Positions 40,862 to 50,558 of a DNA stretch of 64,000 nt are shown one piece after another. Origin of the DNA: an uncultured Saprospiraceae bacterium (lineage in GTDB: Bacteria; Bacteroidota; Bacteroidia; Chitinophagales; Saprospiraceae). The stretch is from NCBI GenBank assembly GCA_937926205.1, contig CALEYL010000017.1, positions 94,876-158,875 of the forward strand, in the 5' to 3' direction. The notes under the pieces are model-generated. The model made no database searches and was not told the DNA's origin. It saw nothing but the letters and a program-made list of their open reading frames with translations. The translations under genes and the position numbers were made by a program. Every line of letters begins with the position of its first letter. The first letter of the stretch is position 1.

Positions 40862-41237
40862 TGTGGAAAACAGTTTCAAGGTATGTGTTCGGGTGGATTT
40901 AGCTTTGAAGATTTTCAGTCAATATATACTGAAGCTGAATAGAGACACAAAACGCCAGTTTTACGCATTATTCCAGCTGGAGCAAAAGCCTTGATCCACC
41001 CAATTTCCCGGCACTTTGACAAAAGTAGGAAAAATGCCTGAGCGCTGCCAACACAACTGCCTTTACATAGAAGTTATGTCTCATTAGCAACGAGGCTAAA
41101 TGCACGATGCAGTAGATGTCTTTTTTCTTTCCGGATACTCAATAAGGCATTAAAAGCAAGCCTCTGATCGTTTGATCTGAAATCGCAAATCGGTTTTCTG
41201 ATTTGACTATACTAAAGCCATCTTAAAAATCCACAAT
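40862..41237. other. 376-bp divergent intergenic region
   Basis: Between the AraC gene and the secreted protein gene, which start in opposite directions, so both promoters lie here. I see no open frame of note, no strong hairpin and no repeat beyond a CCAGCTGG palindrome near 40976. Confidence 0.45.
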
Positions 41238-41981
41238 ATGAAAATGCTCATCCCGATTATGGCGCTGATATTGGTTTCCGGCATCAGCCCGGTTAAGGCC
41301 CAGACTTGTGTATTCAAAGCAAATCAAAACATTGGATTTCTAAAAGAAAACTTTGAAGAAGAACTGGCGCTCTATTCCACCATTGTGTTGAATATTAATG
41401 GCAAAATTTTTAGTACAATTGACACCGGGGAAATAATTATCCCGGTAAATCAAAGCCATTTTGACACCATCCGCTATACCTACACGGACCGGAATGAAAT
41501 AAAGCAGGATACGTTCATCTGTAAATTGCGCCAAAATGAAGTGTATACAATCTCACCATGTACCTGCTGCGGCATTTTTCTGATAACACCAGAAAAAAAC
41601 GCGAAACGCGGATTTATCAAATTCGAAAACCGGGCAAATCAGGACTACATTGCCATGTTTTCCGAAGCCCAATACGACACCATACCCAAACATGCTGATA
41701 CTGAATTTCTTCCATCCTATATTTCGATGAATTGTGGATTCAGACCTTCTGATGTGGTAATTGCAAAAAAGGAATATTTAAACCCAAAATACGATTATGA
41801 AAACTGGTCGAAAAAACCAGTTCATGAAATAAAGGCACTAAAAAAAGAACAGGAATCACATATTCTTTTCAAAACGCAATTCCTGTTTCTCCACGAAGAA
41901 AAATTGATTGTGGCCATTGATCAAAAGGCTAAAAACATCCGCATATCTCTTTCTGACAGCAGCACAGGCCCGGGGAAATGA
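41238..41981 (+). CDS. Secreted hypothetical protein
   Basis: 247 residues with a clear signal peptide (MKMLIPIMALILVSGISPVKAQ). The mature part has a CTCC pair (about residue 109-112) inside an otherwise beta-rich region, and a Lys-rich C-terminal third. No family recognised. It is convergent with the T9SS protein gene (stops 27 bp apart). AT-rich, as in the preceding accessory stretch. Confidence 0.65.
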   Translation: MKMLIPIMALILVSGISPVKAQTCVFKANQNIGFLKENFEEELALYSTIVLNINGKIFSTIDTGEIIIPVNQSHFDTIRYTYTDRNEIKQDTFICKLRQNEVYTISPCTCCGIFLITPEKNAKRGFIKFENRANQDYIAMFSEAQYDTIPKHADTEFLPSYISMNCGFRPSDVVIAKKEYLNPKYDYENWSKKPVHEIKALKKEQESHILFKTQFLFLHEEKLIVAIDQKAKNIRISLSDSSTGPGK

Positions 41982-42008
41982 ACCATGGCTCCTGTTTCCT
42001 TCTTTTTT

Positions 42009-43700
42009 CTACCGACCAACAACAATTTTAGCCACTACAGGCGGCTCTGCGCCGGTCTGAGCGCTCAATATGTAAATGCCCGCCGGTAGTGCGGCTAAGG
42101 ACAGCCTTTGACGGCCTCCGGCAAGTATTTGCTGAAAAACCACCCGCCCGTGAAGGTCGCGCAGGGTGCAGTTGCTGGATCTTGTAGCCGGCAGTTCTAC
42201 TTCAAGCCAATCCGTAGCAGGATTGGGAAATACGGACAATCCGGGCGCCGGCAATGCAGAATCGGTGCTGGTCACCATAGACGTACACGCAGGCAGATCG
42301 GGGGCGCTCGTTGCGTCGAAACACCCGTCAAAATAGTGCTGAACAAGTTCTATCTGGTCGCGCAAACCGGCGGCCTGATCGAGGTGATTGCCCGGCCCCC
42401 GATAGACGGAGTAAGCTGTTATGAATTCGTTGACAGCACCCGGCGCCAAATCAAAGTCCCCATAGTTGATCAGCAGGCGGCGATCGCCGGGAGGATTTTG
42501 TGCCTCCCATTCGGTCCACCCATTGGTTTGCTCCGGCAGGCCCGGGAAAGCAAAATTGGTCGGCTCAGAGCCCCCATAACCCGTGCCGCCGATCGTCAGC
42601 GGACTGCCATCACGCCAGAAACCGCCCAGGTAGTTGTAGTATTCAATCAAAGTGACAGGAGCTGTAGTGGCTGGCGGCACTGGGCCAACCGAGGCGTTGT
42701 TGTAATAGTTGATGCTGCTAATGGGAACTGGATTGCCCTGTATGTCAAGGGGCCCCCGCAGGGAGTAGATGCCCAGTGCAGGCGGTTCATCGCCAAAATC
42801 CGGCCCCAAACCCGACGCACAATCCGTATTGCTTGAATTGTAAACGTAAGCAGCTTTCAATTCCGGAAAAGAACCAACATAGTCATCATTCGGGCAACCC
42901 AAATCCGGGTCTACCCACTGCCCCCAATAGCAGTTGCTGAATTGGGGATGTCCTCCTGCTACTGGCTCTTCGTCGGTATAACTGAGCTTATGCAAGGTAA
43001 ACAGCGCCTTGTTCAAAGGGTGGTCTTCTTCGCTGCAGGCAAAGGAAAAGGTATAGAGCTGTACCTGCATGGGCAAAACCGCAGCCGTGCCGCCTGAACT
43101 CAGCAAGGTGAACACACAATAGCTCATCTGGGTGGGTAAGACGCTGCCAAGGCACCCGCGGACGGGCAATATGGGAAAATCGCCATTTAATGGGTCGTAA
43201 TGCCCCGTACCATTGATATCCCAAAACCCGGCATCGAGGCGAATAACATCATCAATTGGCAACGTAATTCCATTGTAGGCATTAAAAGAAGCGTTGCCCT
43301 TGCCCGGCCAGCTGAAAATAGCGGGTATGGGGTCGTCGATTACCCCATTGTCCTCAAAATCAGCGCGGTGCCGGGCAATTTCTTCTGCTGTCACCGTCCA
43401 AACCTTATTCAGGATTTGTTGAGAGCCGGCAAGACGCGGCTGACCGCCTGCGCTTGTACTCAGAAAAACGGCTTCCCCACCAGGAGTCTGGCCTGCCATC
43501 CAAAGGCCAAGATCAGAAACCACAGGAACCCATTCCTGCTGGCTTTGCATTTCCAGCCAAATACCATTGTCCGATAGTGCGCCATTGCCATTCAGTCGCC
43601 AGCGAAGGTAGTCGTTTTGTAAGGTTTCCGGTTGTGCCGCCATTGTGGCAACCATTAGCATACATAGTCCAATAAACAAAATACGTACGTCTGTCATCAT
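42009..43700 (-). CDS. Secreted protein with T9SS sorting domain, unknown function
   Basis: About 563 residues from the ATG at 43700; 15 upstream codons have no signal-like character. Signal peptide about 1-23 (VRILFIGLCMLMVATMAAQ). The main region (25-480) is an unrecognised extracellular domain rich in Gly, Pro and Trp. It describes no catalytic motif I can name. The last ~75 residues form a T9SS type A tail (VFPNPATDWLEVELPA...LPAGIYILSAQ), so the protein is surface-exposed or released. It is divergent from the beta-trefoil protein gene. Confidence 0.75.
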   Translation of the reverse strand: MMTDVRILFIGLCMLMVATMAAQPETLQNDYLRWRLNGNGALSDNGIWLEMQSQQEWVPVVSDLGLWMAGQTPGGEAVFLSTSAGGQPRLAGSQQILNKVWTVTAEEIARHRADFEDNGVIDDPIPAIFSWPGKGNASFNAYNGITLPIDDVIRLDAGFWDINGTGHYDPLNGDFPILPVRGCLGSVLPTQMSYCVFTLLSSGGTAAVLPMQVQLYTFSFACSEEDHPLNKALFTLHKLSYTDEEPVAGGHPQFSNCYWGQWVDPDLGCPNDDYVGSFPELKAAYVYNSSNTDCASGLGPDFGDEPPALGIYSLRGPLDIQGNPVPISSINYYNNASVGPVPPATTAPVTLIEYYNYLGGFWRDGSPLTIGGTGYGGSEPTNFAFPGLPEQTNGWTEWEAQNPPGDRRLLINYGDFDLAPGAVNEFITAYSVYRGPGNHLDQAAGLRDQIELVQHYFDGCFDATSAPDLPACTSMVTSTDSALPAPGLSVFPNPATDWLEVELPATRSSNCTLRDLHGRVVFQQILAGGRQRLSLAALPAGIYILSAQTGAEPPVVAKIVVGR

Positions 43701-43939
43701 AACTTGTTTTTTTGTAAAATTCCTGTTTTTTGACCGGTCAGTCAAACCAATTAGCGGCTAATTGTCAGGTTTCTAAACATTAAGACAGGCATGGGGACTT
43801 CCGCTTTTGTTTCTCATTAACTGCTTCGCTGTCTTCAAACGAATCCCGGCCGTCCACATCAACATGTGGATGCAGGGACCGCTGTGTTCCCTGACCTTTG
43901 CACTGTAAACATTTCTTATTCAACTTAAAACTAAATCTT

Positions 43940-46528
43940 ATGAAACCGGATAATTTCCAAAAGAATAAGCCTGCTTTCAGGTGGTTTCTATTTCTCACGG
44001 GAATATGGTTTTTTATTTCCACATCAAGCACATTTGCAAAGACTGTCCGCACAGAAGGCGCCGGAACACCATCACTCAACCGGCAAGCCAATCAACCAAC
44101 GGAACTGGCGGACGGAACCTACCGGATCAAAATCGTTGGGAGCGGAAAATACCTGCACGAACGTGGCAATGGCGATAAATTCGTTTCAACCCGGGACCAG
44201 ATCGATGATAACTTCTCAAAATTTACGGTAAAAAAGAATTCTGATAACAGTTACATCATCAGGGTATTGGCCAACAACAGACACCTGCATGTCGACATCA
44301 GCACCGACAGTAAACTTTCGACAAGGTTTCAGCCCGGAGAAAAAGATGTTTGCAGTCGCTTTGAGCTTGAAGCAATGACCGATGGCAGCTATCGGATAAA
44401 AGTCCAGTGCGCCAACAAATTTGTCCTGCGCGAAGATGACAAACAATTCATTTCTGCAACAAGCAATGCTACGGACAAGATGACGCATTTTCTATTCAGT
44501 CTCGTCCCGAACGAGGAATTTCCTGAAGGGGAAACCCAATCCGAAAATGGCCTGATTGGGCATATGGAAATGCGCATTGACCGTTCCGGACGTACAGGAG
44601 ACGGATACGGTGTGGGCTTTTATGTAAGCATTTTCCCGATGATGACAACACCTTTACAGAACTTTCAGGTTGGTTTGCCTTCTACGTGGTTAAACCCGGA
44701 AAATGATTCTTTTGGTAAGCTGCTTTGCCCTCCGGAGACCTATGCGGGAAAAAATTGGCACCACTTATGGCCTGATAAATTCAGGGAACATTTTCAAACC
44801 ATAGAAGGAGGTACAGGGTATTGGGTGAGCACTCAATTTCCAACTTCCATGCCCAAATACCGGATAAATGGCACCCCAAACTGTTACAGCGGCGAAATTT
44901 CTTCGCCAGGCTGGGGTTTTACGTCCACTACGCCATTAAAATCGAATGAAATGGGGATCGCTCAGTTAAGCAACCGGATGCTGCTACCACCAGACGGGTT
45001 GACTTTTGCGACCAACACCAATGGAGAATTATTGGGGAGCGCCTGGATGGCTTTGCCTTTTACCAATCGAAAGGGATTTTACCGCTTGCAGGCAGCATCG
45101 ATGAGCGAGGATCAGTGTTTACAGGGAAATGAAGGCACCGTAGCTGCTTCCAGAGCCCCCATCAGCAATAGTAAAAACGACACCCAGTTGTATCAAATTC
45201 AGGATATGTTTGACGGCTATGTTCGATTCACCCACCCCGGCCAAAATTCGGCACTTGAAGGCAACCAGGTTGTCACAGGAGCAACCGCCGGTGGCGCCGC
45301 TTTGATGTTAAGTGGTAATGCTGATGGTCAAAAGTGGAAGTTGAAGCCTGTCGAAGGAGATTATTACCAATTGGTTTCCAAGTTTTTGGAAAGTAAAAAC
45401 AAATGTCTTGAGCTGGATGATCGGACGGGTAAGGCATTTATGAAAGACTGTCAGGCAAATCCAACACCGCAGCAAAAATGGAAATTAACAGGCGTTGCGC
45501 ACCAGGGGGTAACGCCGACCGGAGATAAAAGCTGGACCTTGTTTCTGAATTCGGCTAATTTCAAAGGACCTCTGGCTTTTTGGATACCCGATACATGGAG
45601 CAAAGTCACCATCGGGCATGATTCGCTCGCAGGCAGAGGGCTCGATGCCAGACTGGCTGTGGTCAATGCGGCATCGATGGAAATCGGCAGGGTTCCCTAT
45701 TTTATGAAAAAAACGGCCACCGGCGAAGTTTACACCAAAATACCGCCTTTAAAATTTCCTGTAAATGCGGCAAACGAAACGCCTTTCATGGCAAGGTTGT
45801 CTTATTTTGCATCTGATGCCCTGTATTCCAAAGTCAAGAAATGGTTTGAAGGCGGAGAAAAAGCTTCCGGTTCATTTACCGGCGCCATTGGCCCCAACAT
45901 CAGGGTTACGCCCTTTAGTCTGAGACAAAGCAGTAGGAAGATCCCCATCGATGTCAGCAGCGTGGTGTCCCTCGCCAAACAAGACGGGTTCTTCTCTTCT
46001 TTTGGTTTTAAATGGGAAAACGGCCCGGACAAAGGTAACTTCCCGCAATATTTCAAAAAAAGCTTTGATAAAATGGTGGCGGTACCGGAAACAAGCGTGC
46101 CGGATAATCTCGGCTTAAAAACGCAAAATTTTAGAGCAAAATCGCCGGGAACTCCTTTTGATGTAACGCTCCCAAGTGTGGCCAACAATCCCGAGTACAG
46201 CGCTTATGGCTTTCCAATTCCAAACAGTGCCCTGGAGACCGTGACTCTGAATGACGGAACCAGGGTCACTTATACCTGGTACAGGTTTGTGGATCAACCT
46301 TCACTGAAGCAGTATAATTTGACCACTGCTGAGAAAAATCAATTGCAACAGCGCGTAGAAAAAATCCACCGGGAATGGCGCATTGATGGCACCTATATGC
46401 AAAATCCGTCCAACAGCAAGGGGACTAAAACCACGCTGGTCAGTTTCGATCAGGCTTTGTTCGTAACCCCTCCACCCGGAAAAGAAATTGGCTTTGTGCC
46501 CATCGTTTTAAAGCAGGAGAAAAGGTAA
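43940..46528 (+). CDS. Secreted protein with two beta-trefoil (ricin-type) regions
   Basis: 862 residues from the ATG at 43940; an upstream TTG at 43898 is weaker. Signal/anchor segment about 14-34. First repeated region (about 50-185): LADGTYRIKIVGSGKYLHERG, a ricin/fascin-type beta-trefoil with three similar ~45-residue units. The middle part (190-380) is unrecognised, with Trp- and Gly-rich segments. A second trefoil-like region at about 390-525 (GFYRLQAASM...CLELDD...QQKWKLTG) has the QxW motifs typical of ricin B lectins. The remainder is unrecognised and lacks a T9SS tail. Carbohydrate or protein binding is likely; no catalytic centre seen. Confidence 0.7.
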   Translation: MKPDNFQKNKPAFRWFLFLTGIWFFISTSSTFAKTVRTEGAGTPSLNRQANQPTELADGTYRIKIVGSGKYLHERGNGDKFVSTRDQIDDNFSKFTVKKNSDNSYIIRVLANNRHLHVDISTDSKLSTRFQPGEKDVCSRFELEAMTDGSYRIKVQCANKFVLREDDKQFISATSNATDKMTHFLFSLVPNEEFPEGETQSENGLIGHMEMRIDRSGRTGDGYGVGFYVSIFPMMTTPLQNFQVGLPSTWLNPENDSFGKLLCPPETYAGKNWHHLWPDKFREHFQTIEGGTGYWVSTQFPTSMPKYRINGTPNCYSGEISSPGWGFTSTTPLKSNEMGIAQLSNRMLLPPDGLTFATNTNGELLGSAWMALPFTNRKGFYRLQAASMSEDQCLQGNEGTVAASRAPISNSKNDTQLYQIQDMFDGYVRFTHPGQNSALEGNQVVTGATAGGAALMLSGNADGQKWKLKPVEGDYYQLVSKFLESKNKCLELDDRTGKAFMKDCQANPTPQQKWKLTGVAHQGVTPTGDKSWTLFLNSANFKGPLAFWIPDTWSKVTIGHDSLAGRGLDARLAVVNAASMEIGRVPYFMKKTATGEVYTKIPPLKFPVNAANETPFMARLSYFASDALYSKVKKWFEGGEKASGSFTGAIGPNIRVTPFSLRQSSRKIPIDVSSVVSLAKQDGFFSSFGFKWENGPDKGNFPQYFKKSFDKMVAVPETSVPDNLGLKTQNFRAKSPGTPFDVTLPSVANNPEYSAYGFPIPNSALETVTLNDGTRVTYTWYRFVDQPSLKQYNLTTAEKNQLQQRVEKIHREWRIDGTYMQNPSNSKGTKTTLVSFDQALFVTPPPGKEIGFVPIVLKQEKR

Positions 46529-46606
46529 GCCGGAAACAGTCCTGTCTGCAGGAAAATTGTTTCCCGGGGTTTTCCCGAACGTAGATCATCCTGAATTTTG
46601 ATGCCT

Positions 46607-46671
46607 GGGTGCAGCGCACCCAAATATCATTAGCAGTCAGATAATCAATATATTAAAAGGTGCGGCGCACC
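46607..46671. repeat. Two GGTGC-NGC-GCACC mini-palindromes
   Basis: Hairpins GGGTGC/GCACCC (46607-46621) and GGTGC/GCACC (46659-46671), 52 bp apart, with related 3-nt loops AGC and GGC. They sit between converging genes and may act as terminators or be REP-like. Confidence 0.5.
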
Positions 46672-46722
46672 GAAACATTTCCATATAGCGTATGTATCTG
46701 TTTCGTTGCGCTGCACTAAAAC

Positions 46723-47727
46723 TCAATATAGTAAAAACTCCACGCGCCTGTTTTTCACATTCGGCGTTTTAACCAAAGGCCGCGTATCTCCGTACCCTTT
46801 GGTGGTAATGCGTTCGGCAGCCACACCTTTATTGATCAAATAATTGGCTACCGTTTGCGCCCGCGCCTCAGATAATTTGAGGTTGTTCGTTGGATTGCCC
46901 AGCTTATCGGTATGGCCGGCAATGCTGACCCTCAGGTTGGGATGCTTTATCAGAAAACCGCTGAGTTTGTCCAGTCCGGGGTAGGACTCCTCAAGTATGG
47001 TAGGTTTGGTTTGTACAAAAAGCACATTCCGGGGAACGTATTTTCGAAGGGTGTCTGCAGGCACTGCGGCCGCTTTGGCCGGAACTTCCGGTTTGCTTTC
47101 CGCAATGGCCGGTTTGGAAGTTTCAGCTGGCGTTTCCTCTGGTTTGGTGGTCGTCGGAACCGGTTTCTTTTGAGGCGGTTTCACAGCCGGTTTAGGCTTC
47201 TGAGTTGTCGCCCCAACAGGGGCAGGGGCAGGTACTTTGGTGTAAAAATACTTGCCGGAAATGATCTCATCGTGTTTTCCGGATGCGCTGGGCAATTGCC
47301 AGAACAACTGAATTTCACCTTCCAGCATGCCATTGAAATAAGAAACGTACAGGTCGTAATAGCGCCCGGCTTCTAAATAGATACTGCCTGTGAACCGTTC
47401 GGAATCGTGCAAATCCCAGGCGTCAATAATGCGTTGGTTGTTAACTTTGACGATGATGCCGTCGTCAACATGGGCGCGAAAGGTGTAAGTTCCAGTCTCC
47501 GGCGCTTTGATTTTCCCCCTCCAGCGAATGGAGAAATGCTCGGAATCCATACCCTCAAACGGCGCAACATTGTCCCAAACAAAGTTAATCTGAGCGTCGG
47601 TTCGGGTCTTTACCATCTTTTGAAAAGCAGACCCATTGTAATATTCTGCGCGAAGTCCCTGATCGCTTTGCGCGGCCCCAATTACGAGATTGCAGGAGGC
47701 CGTAATTGTCCAGAATAATCTTTTCAT
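46723..47727 (-). CDS. PA14-domain protein with OmpA peptidoglycan-binding C-terminus
   Basis: 334 residues. Signal peptide about 1-20. PA14 domain (about 24-155: GLRAEYYNGSAF, DDGIIVKVNNQRIIDAWDLH, LEAGRYYDLYVSYF) of a type that often binds glycans. A Pro/Lys/Thr/Ala-rich linker follows (about 165-228), then an OmpA-like domain (about 235-334: IAGHTDKLGNPTNNLKLSEARAQTVANYL, GYGDTRP) that should anchor it to peptidoglycan. The protein would thus hold a PA14 sugar-binding module in the periplasm or at the outer membrane. Stand-alone gene. Confidence 0.85.
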   Translation of the reverse strand: MKRLFWTITASCNLVIGAAQSDQGLRAEYYNGSAFQKMVKTRTDAQINFVWDNVAPFEGMDSEHFSIRWRGKIKAPETGTYTFRAHVDDGIIVKVNNQRIIDAWDLHDSERFTGSIYLEAGRYYDLYVSYFNGMLEGEIQLFWQLPSASGKHDEIISGKYFYTKVPAPAPVGATTQKPKPAVKPPQKKPVPTTTKPEETPAETSKPAIAESKPEVPAKAAAVPADTLRKYVPRNVLFVQTKPTILEESYPGLDKLSGFLIKHPNLRVSIAGHTDKLGNPTNNLKLSEARAQTVANYLINKGVAAERITTKGYGDTRPLVKTPNVKNRRVEFLLY

Positions 47728-47816
47728 CGAGTGATCTTTTCTTCAAAATGCCTTTAAACACCCGAAACAAAACGAAAAAATCGACGCAAAAGGAGTTTAT
47801 TTCGATATTTTCCCAC

Positions 47817-47995
47817 GCTGGCGCGAGGCTTGGCAACTGAGCTGGCGACTGAGCTTAGTCGAAGTCAAGTCGAATTTCCGGCCTCCCTCGCTGGCGCGAG
47901 GCTTGGTAACTGAGCGACGTCGAAGTTCCCGCCTCGAGTCTATTATTCAAAAGGCTTTGCCTTTTCCCAAGCTGGCGCGAGGCTCTGCCTCGTGC
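47817..47995. repeat. Permease-array repeat R1 (two units plus fragment)
   Basis: R1a (47817-47886), R1b (47889-47940) and a fragment (47970-47995) of the GCTGGCGCGAGGCT / ACTGAGC / GTCGAAG / TTCCGGCCTCG repeat. R1a holds one A-type (CTGAGCTGGCGA) and one B-type (AGTCAAGTCGA) unit; R1b has none. The fragment abuts the permease stop and itself folds GAGGC-TCT-GCCTC. Confidence 0.85.
47949..47965 (-). terminator. Terminator-like hairpin after the permease array
   Basis: AAAAGGC-TTT-GCCTTTT, 7-bp stem and 3-nt loop, about 30 nt past the stop of the last permease of the array. Confidence 0.5.
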
Positions 47996-50416
47996 TTACT
48001 CATTCCGCAAACTCCTTACCGGGTTCGCCACTGCCGCTTTTACACTTTGAAAACCCACGGTCAGAAAAGCTACCACAACCGCGAGCAGACCTGCCAGTAC
48101 GAACAACCACCCCGGAACGGCAATGCGGTAGGCAAAGCCGGCTAACCATTGGCTCATGGCCCACCACGCAACAGGCGCTGCGATTACCACGGCAATGAGT
48201 ACCAATTTTAAAAAATCCTTTGCCAGCAATCCGGTAATGCCCGCCACAGAAGCACCGAGTACTTTGCGAACCCCTATTTCTTTGACCCGTTGTTCGGTTG
48301 TAAACATGGCCAGGCCAAACAAACCCAGACAAGCCACGAAAATCGTGAGCCCGGCAAAAATACCGAGCAACAAGCCTATTTTCTGTTCTGCCTGATAGGT
48401 GCTATTGAACCGGTCATCCAGAAAGGAGTAAGAAAACGGCTCACTGGATGCCAGCGCTTTCCACCGGTTTTCTGTATCCCTGATGAGCCCGGCAATATCG
48501 GCTGTCTTTGCTTTCACGATGATATTCCCTTCGTTGTAACCCAGCACCATCACGAGGGGCGAAATGGGCTCGTGCAGGGATTTGAAATGAAAATCGGCGA
48601 CTACCCCGATGACCCGATAAGCGCGTTGCTTACCCTCATTGTCGCTGCGGGTAATGACACGATCGAGTGCATCCTTTTCCCAGCCAAGCGCTTTGGCAGC
48701 GGATTCATTCAGGATAACCCCGGTAGAATCGTTGCCGAATTCTTTTGAGAAATTGCGCCCGCTGATCAGTTTCATTCCCAGCGTCTCCAGGTATTCCTCA
48801 TCCACGTCGTAGCGGAGCGTTTTGAGTAATTGGCTGCTGTTGTGTTCCGGCGATACAAAAAAGTTGTTGTTATAGGAGTTGCCTGCAGGAAGGTAGCCCG
48901 AAGTACTCACGTGCAGCACCCGCGGATCCTGCGTCAGTTGATTGCGAAAAACATCCAGCTGCTTGCCCAGCATCCAGGCCTCCGGTAGTACCAGTACCTG
49001 AGTCTTGTCATACCCCAATTGCTTGTTTTGGATGAAAGACAACTGCCGGTACACGACCAGCGTGCACATGATGAGTGCAATTGAAATAAAGAATTGAAAC
49101 ACCACCAGTCCGCTGCGCAGGCCAAGGCTTTTTTTACCTGCTGTAAACCTGCCTTTCAACACAGTAATGGGCTGAAATGATGACAGGAAAAAAGCAGGAT
49201 AACTCCCGGCTATAAGGCCGGTGAACAGACCAATTGCTAATAAACCAGGCAGTAGCCAGGGGTGAACTGCAGGATTCAATGACAACTCAATCCCCGTAAA
49301 GTCATTGAAAAATGGCAGAACCAGCCAGACATATCCTAAAGCCATCATAAAGGCAATGAGGGTCAACAACAAAGATTCGAGCAAAAACTGGCGCACCAAT
49401 TCCACTTTCACCGAACCCAATACTTTGCGGATGCCAACTTCCCGTGCCCGTTTGGAGGCGCCGGCTGTGGAAAGGTTCATAAAATTGATGCAGGCGATGA
49501 GCAACATAAACAAGGCAATCGCTGAAAAGATATAGACGTATTCGATATTTCCACTCAACCCCAAATCGGAAGAATACTGGGAATGCAGGTGAATATCGGT
49601 AAGCGTTTGCAGGTACAGACCAATGTTATACCCTTTGTTTTTAAAGGCTTCCAGAGACATGCCCATGGCCTGCTGCAGCTGAGGCCCCATGTACTTCTCC
49701 ACCACCTGGGGCAATTTTCCTTCCAATTGTCTGAGCGCTTTTCCATCGCGAAGCAAAAGGTAGGTATAAAACTCCGACATCATCCAGGAATTCGATTTGG
49801 CATCCGGAAAACCTTCCATCGAAGTGAACAGGTCAAAATGAAAATGGGAATTGACGGGCATGTTAGCCATTACGCCCGTGACCGTATAAGGCGTATTCCA
49901 GCTTTCAAAGTTCAGGACCTTTCCAATTGGGTCTTCTTTTCCAAAATATTTTTCAGCAACCTGTTTGGAAATAACAACGGTATTGGGTTGCAACAAAGCT
50001 GTTTTGGCATCGCCCTGCAAAAACGGCAGCGTAAACACCTGAAAAAAATTGGCATCCACATGTGCCGCCTGATCGTCCCTGAAGGTCTTGTCCTGATAGC
50101 GCACTGCCGGCGAACCGGCTACGCGCAGCCGGGTTGCATCCTCCACTTCCGGGTAGTCCGCTTTAAGGGTCTGTGCCGTTGGCGGCATGACGTGCGGTTC
50201 ATTTATGGCTTCGCCCTGCACTGAACCCTGAAAGGTGACCCTGCAAATGCGGTCAGCCTTTTCATTGTACCGATCATAACTCAGCTCGTGCTGCACATAC
50301 AGCAGAATGATCAGACAGGTAGCAATACCGATGGATAACCCAAATATATTGATGGCCGAAAAAGCTTTGTTTCTCCACAAATTGCGGGAAATAATGGTCA
50401 GGTAATTGCTCAGCAT
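47996..50416 (-). CDS. FtsX-type permease, array member 1 (806 aa)
   Basis: Same double-FtsX architecture as the stand-alone permease at 18078, and last in the transcription direction of the five-gene array. The N-terminal helix is about 20-42 (INIFGLSIGIATCLIILLYV). Coupling motifs REVGIRKVLG (about residue 325) and KEIGVRKVLG (about residue 687) are both intact. It ends AVANPVRSLRNE. Its stop lies against repeat R1 and its start 143 bp from the stop of the next permease, with repeat R2 in that gap. The close similarity of its C-terminus to the others shows a paralogous origin by tandem duplication. Confidence 0.9.
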   Translation of the reverse strand: MLSNYLTIISRNLWRNKAFSAINIFGLSIGIATCLIILLYVQHELSYDRYNEKADRICRVTFQGSVQGEAINEPHVMPPTAQTLKADYPEVEDATRLRVAGSPAVRYQDKTFRDDQAAHVDANFFQVFTLPFLQGDAKTALLQPNTVVISKQVAEKYFGKEDPIGKVLNFESWNTPYTVTGVMANMPVNSHFHFDLFTSMEGFPDAKSNSWMMSEFYTYLLLRDGKALRQLEGKLPQVVEKYMGPQLQQAMGMSLEAFKNKGYNIGLYLQTLTDIHLHSQYSSDLGLSGNIEYVYIFSAIALFMLLIACINFMNLSTAGASKRAREVGIRKVLGSVKVELVRQFLLESLLLTLIAFMMALGYVWLVLPFFNDFTGIELSLNPAVHPWLLPGLLAIGLFTGLIAGSYPAFFLSSFQPITVLKGRFTAGKKSLGLRSGLVVFQFFISIALIMCTLVVYRQLSFIQNKQLGYDKTQVLVLPEAWMLGKQLDVFRNQLTQDPRVLHVSTSGYLPAGNSYNNNFFVSPEHNSSQLLKTLRYDVDEEYLETLGMKLISGRNFSKEFGNDSTGVILNESAAKALGWEKDALDRVITRSDNEGKQRAYRVIGVVADFHFKSLHEPISPLVMVLGYNEGNIIVKAKTADIAGLIRDTENRWKALASSEPFSYSFLDDRFNSTYQAEQKIGLLLGIFAGLTIFVACLGLFGLAMFTTEQRVKEIGVRKVLGASVAGITGLLAKDFLKLVLIAVVIAAPVAWWAMSQWLAGFAYRIAVPGWLFVLAGLLAVVVAFLTVGFQSVKAAVANPVRSLRNE

Positions 50417-50472
50417 AGTTTAGAATATATGGTTTGATTGGTATTTGAGTTTTTGAAGATTAGGCATCATAC

Positions 50473-50558
50473 AGCTTGCGCAAGGCCCGGTTACTGAGCT
50501 GGCGACTGAGCGTAGTCGAAGTCAAATCGAAGTCAAGTCGAAGTTCCGGCCTCGTGTC
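50473..50558. repeat. Permease-array repeat R2
   Basis: Core CCCGGTTACTGAGC... with one A-type unit and two B-type units, ending TTCCGGCCTCGTGTC directly at the stop of the next permease gene (50559). Confidence 0.85.
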
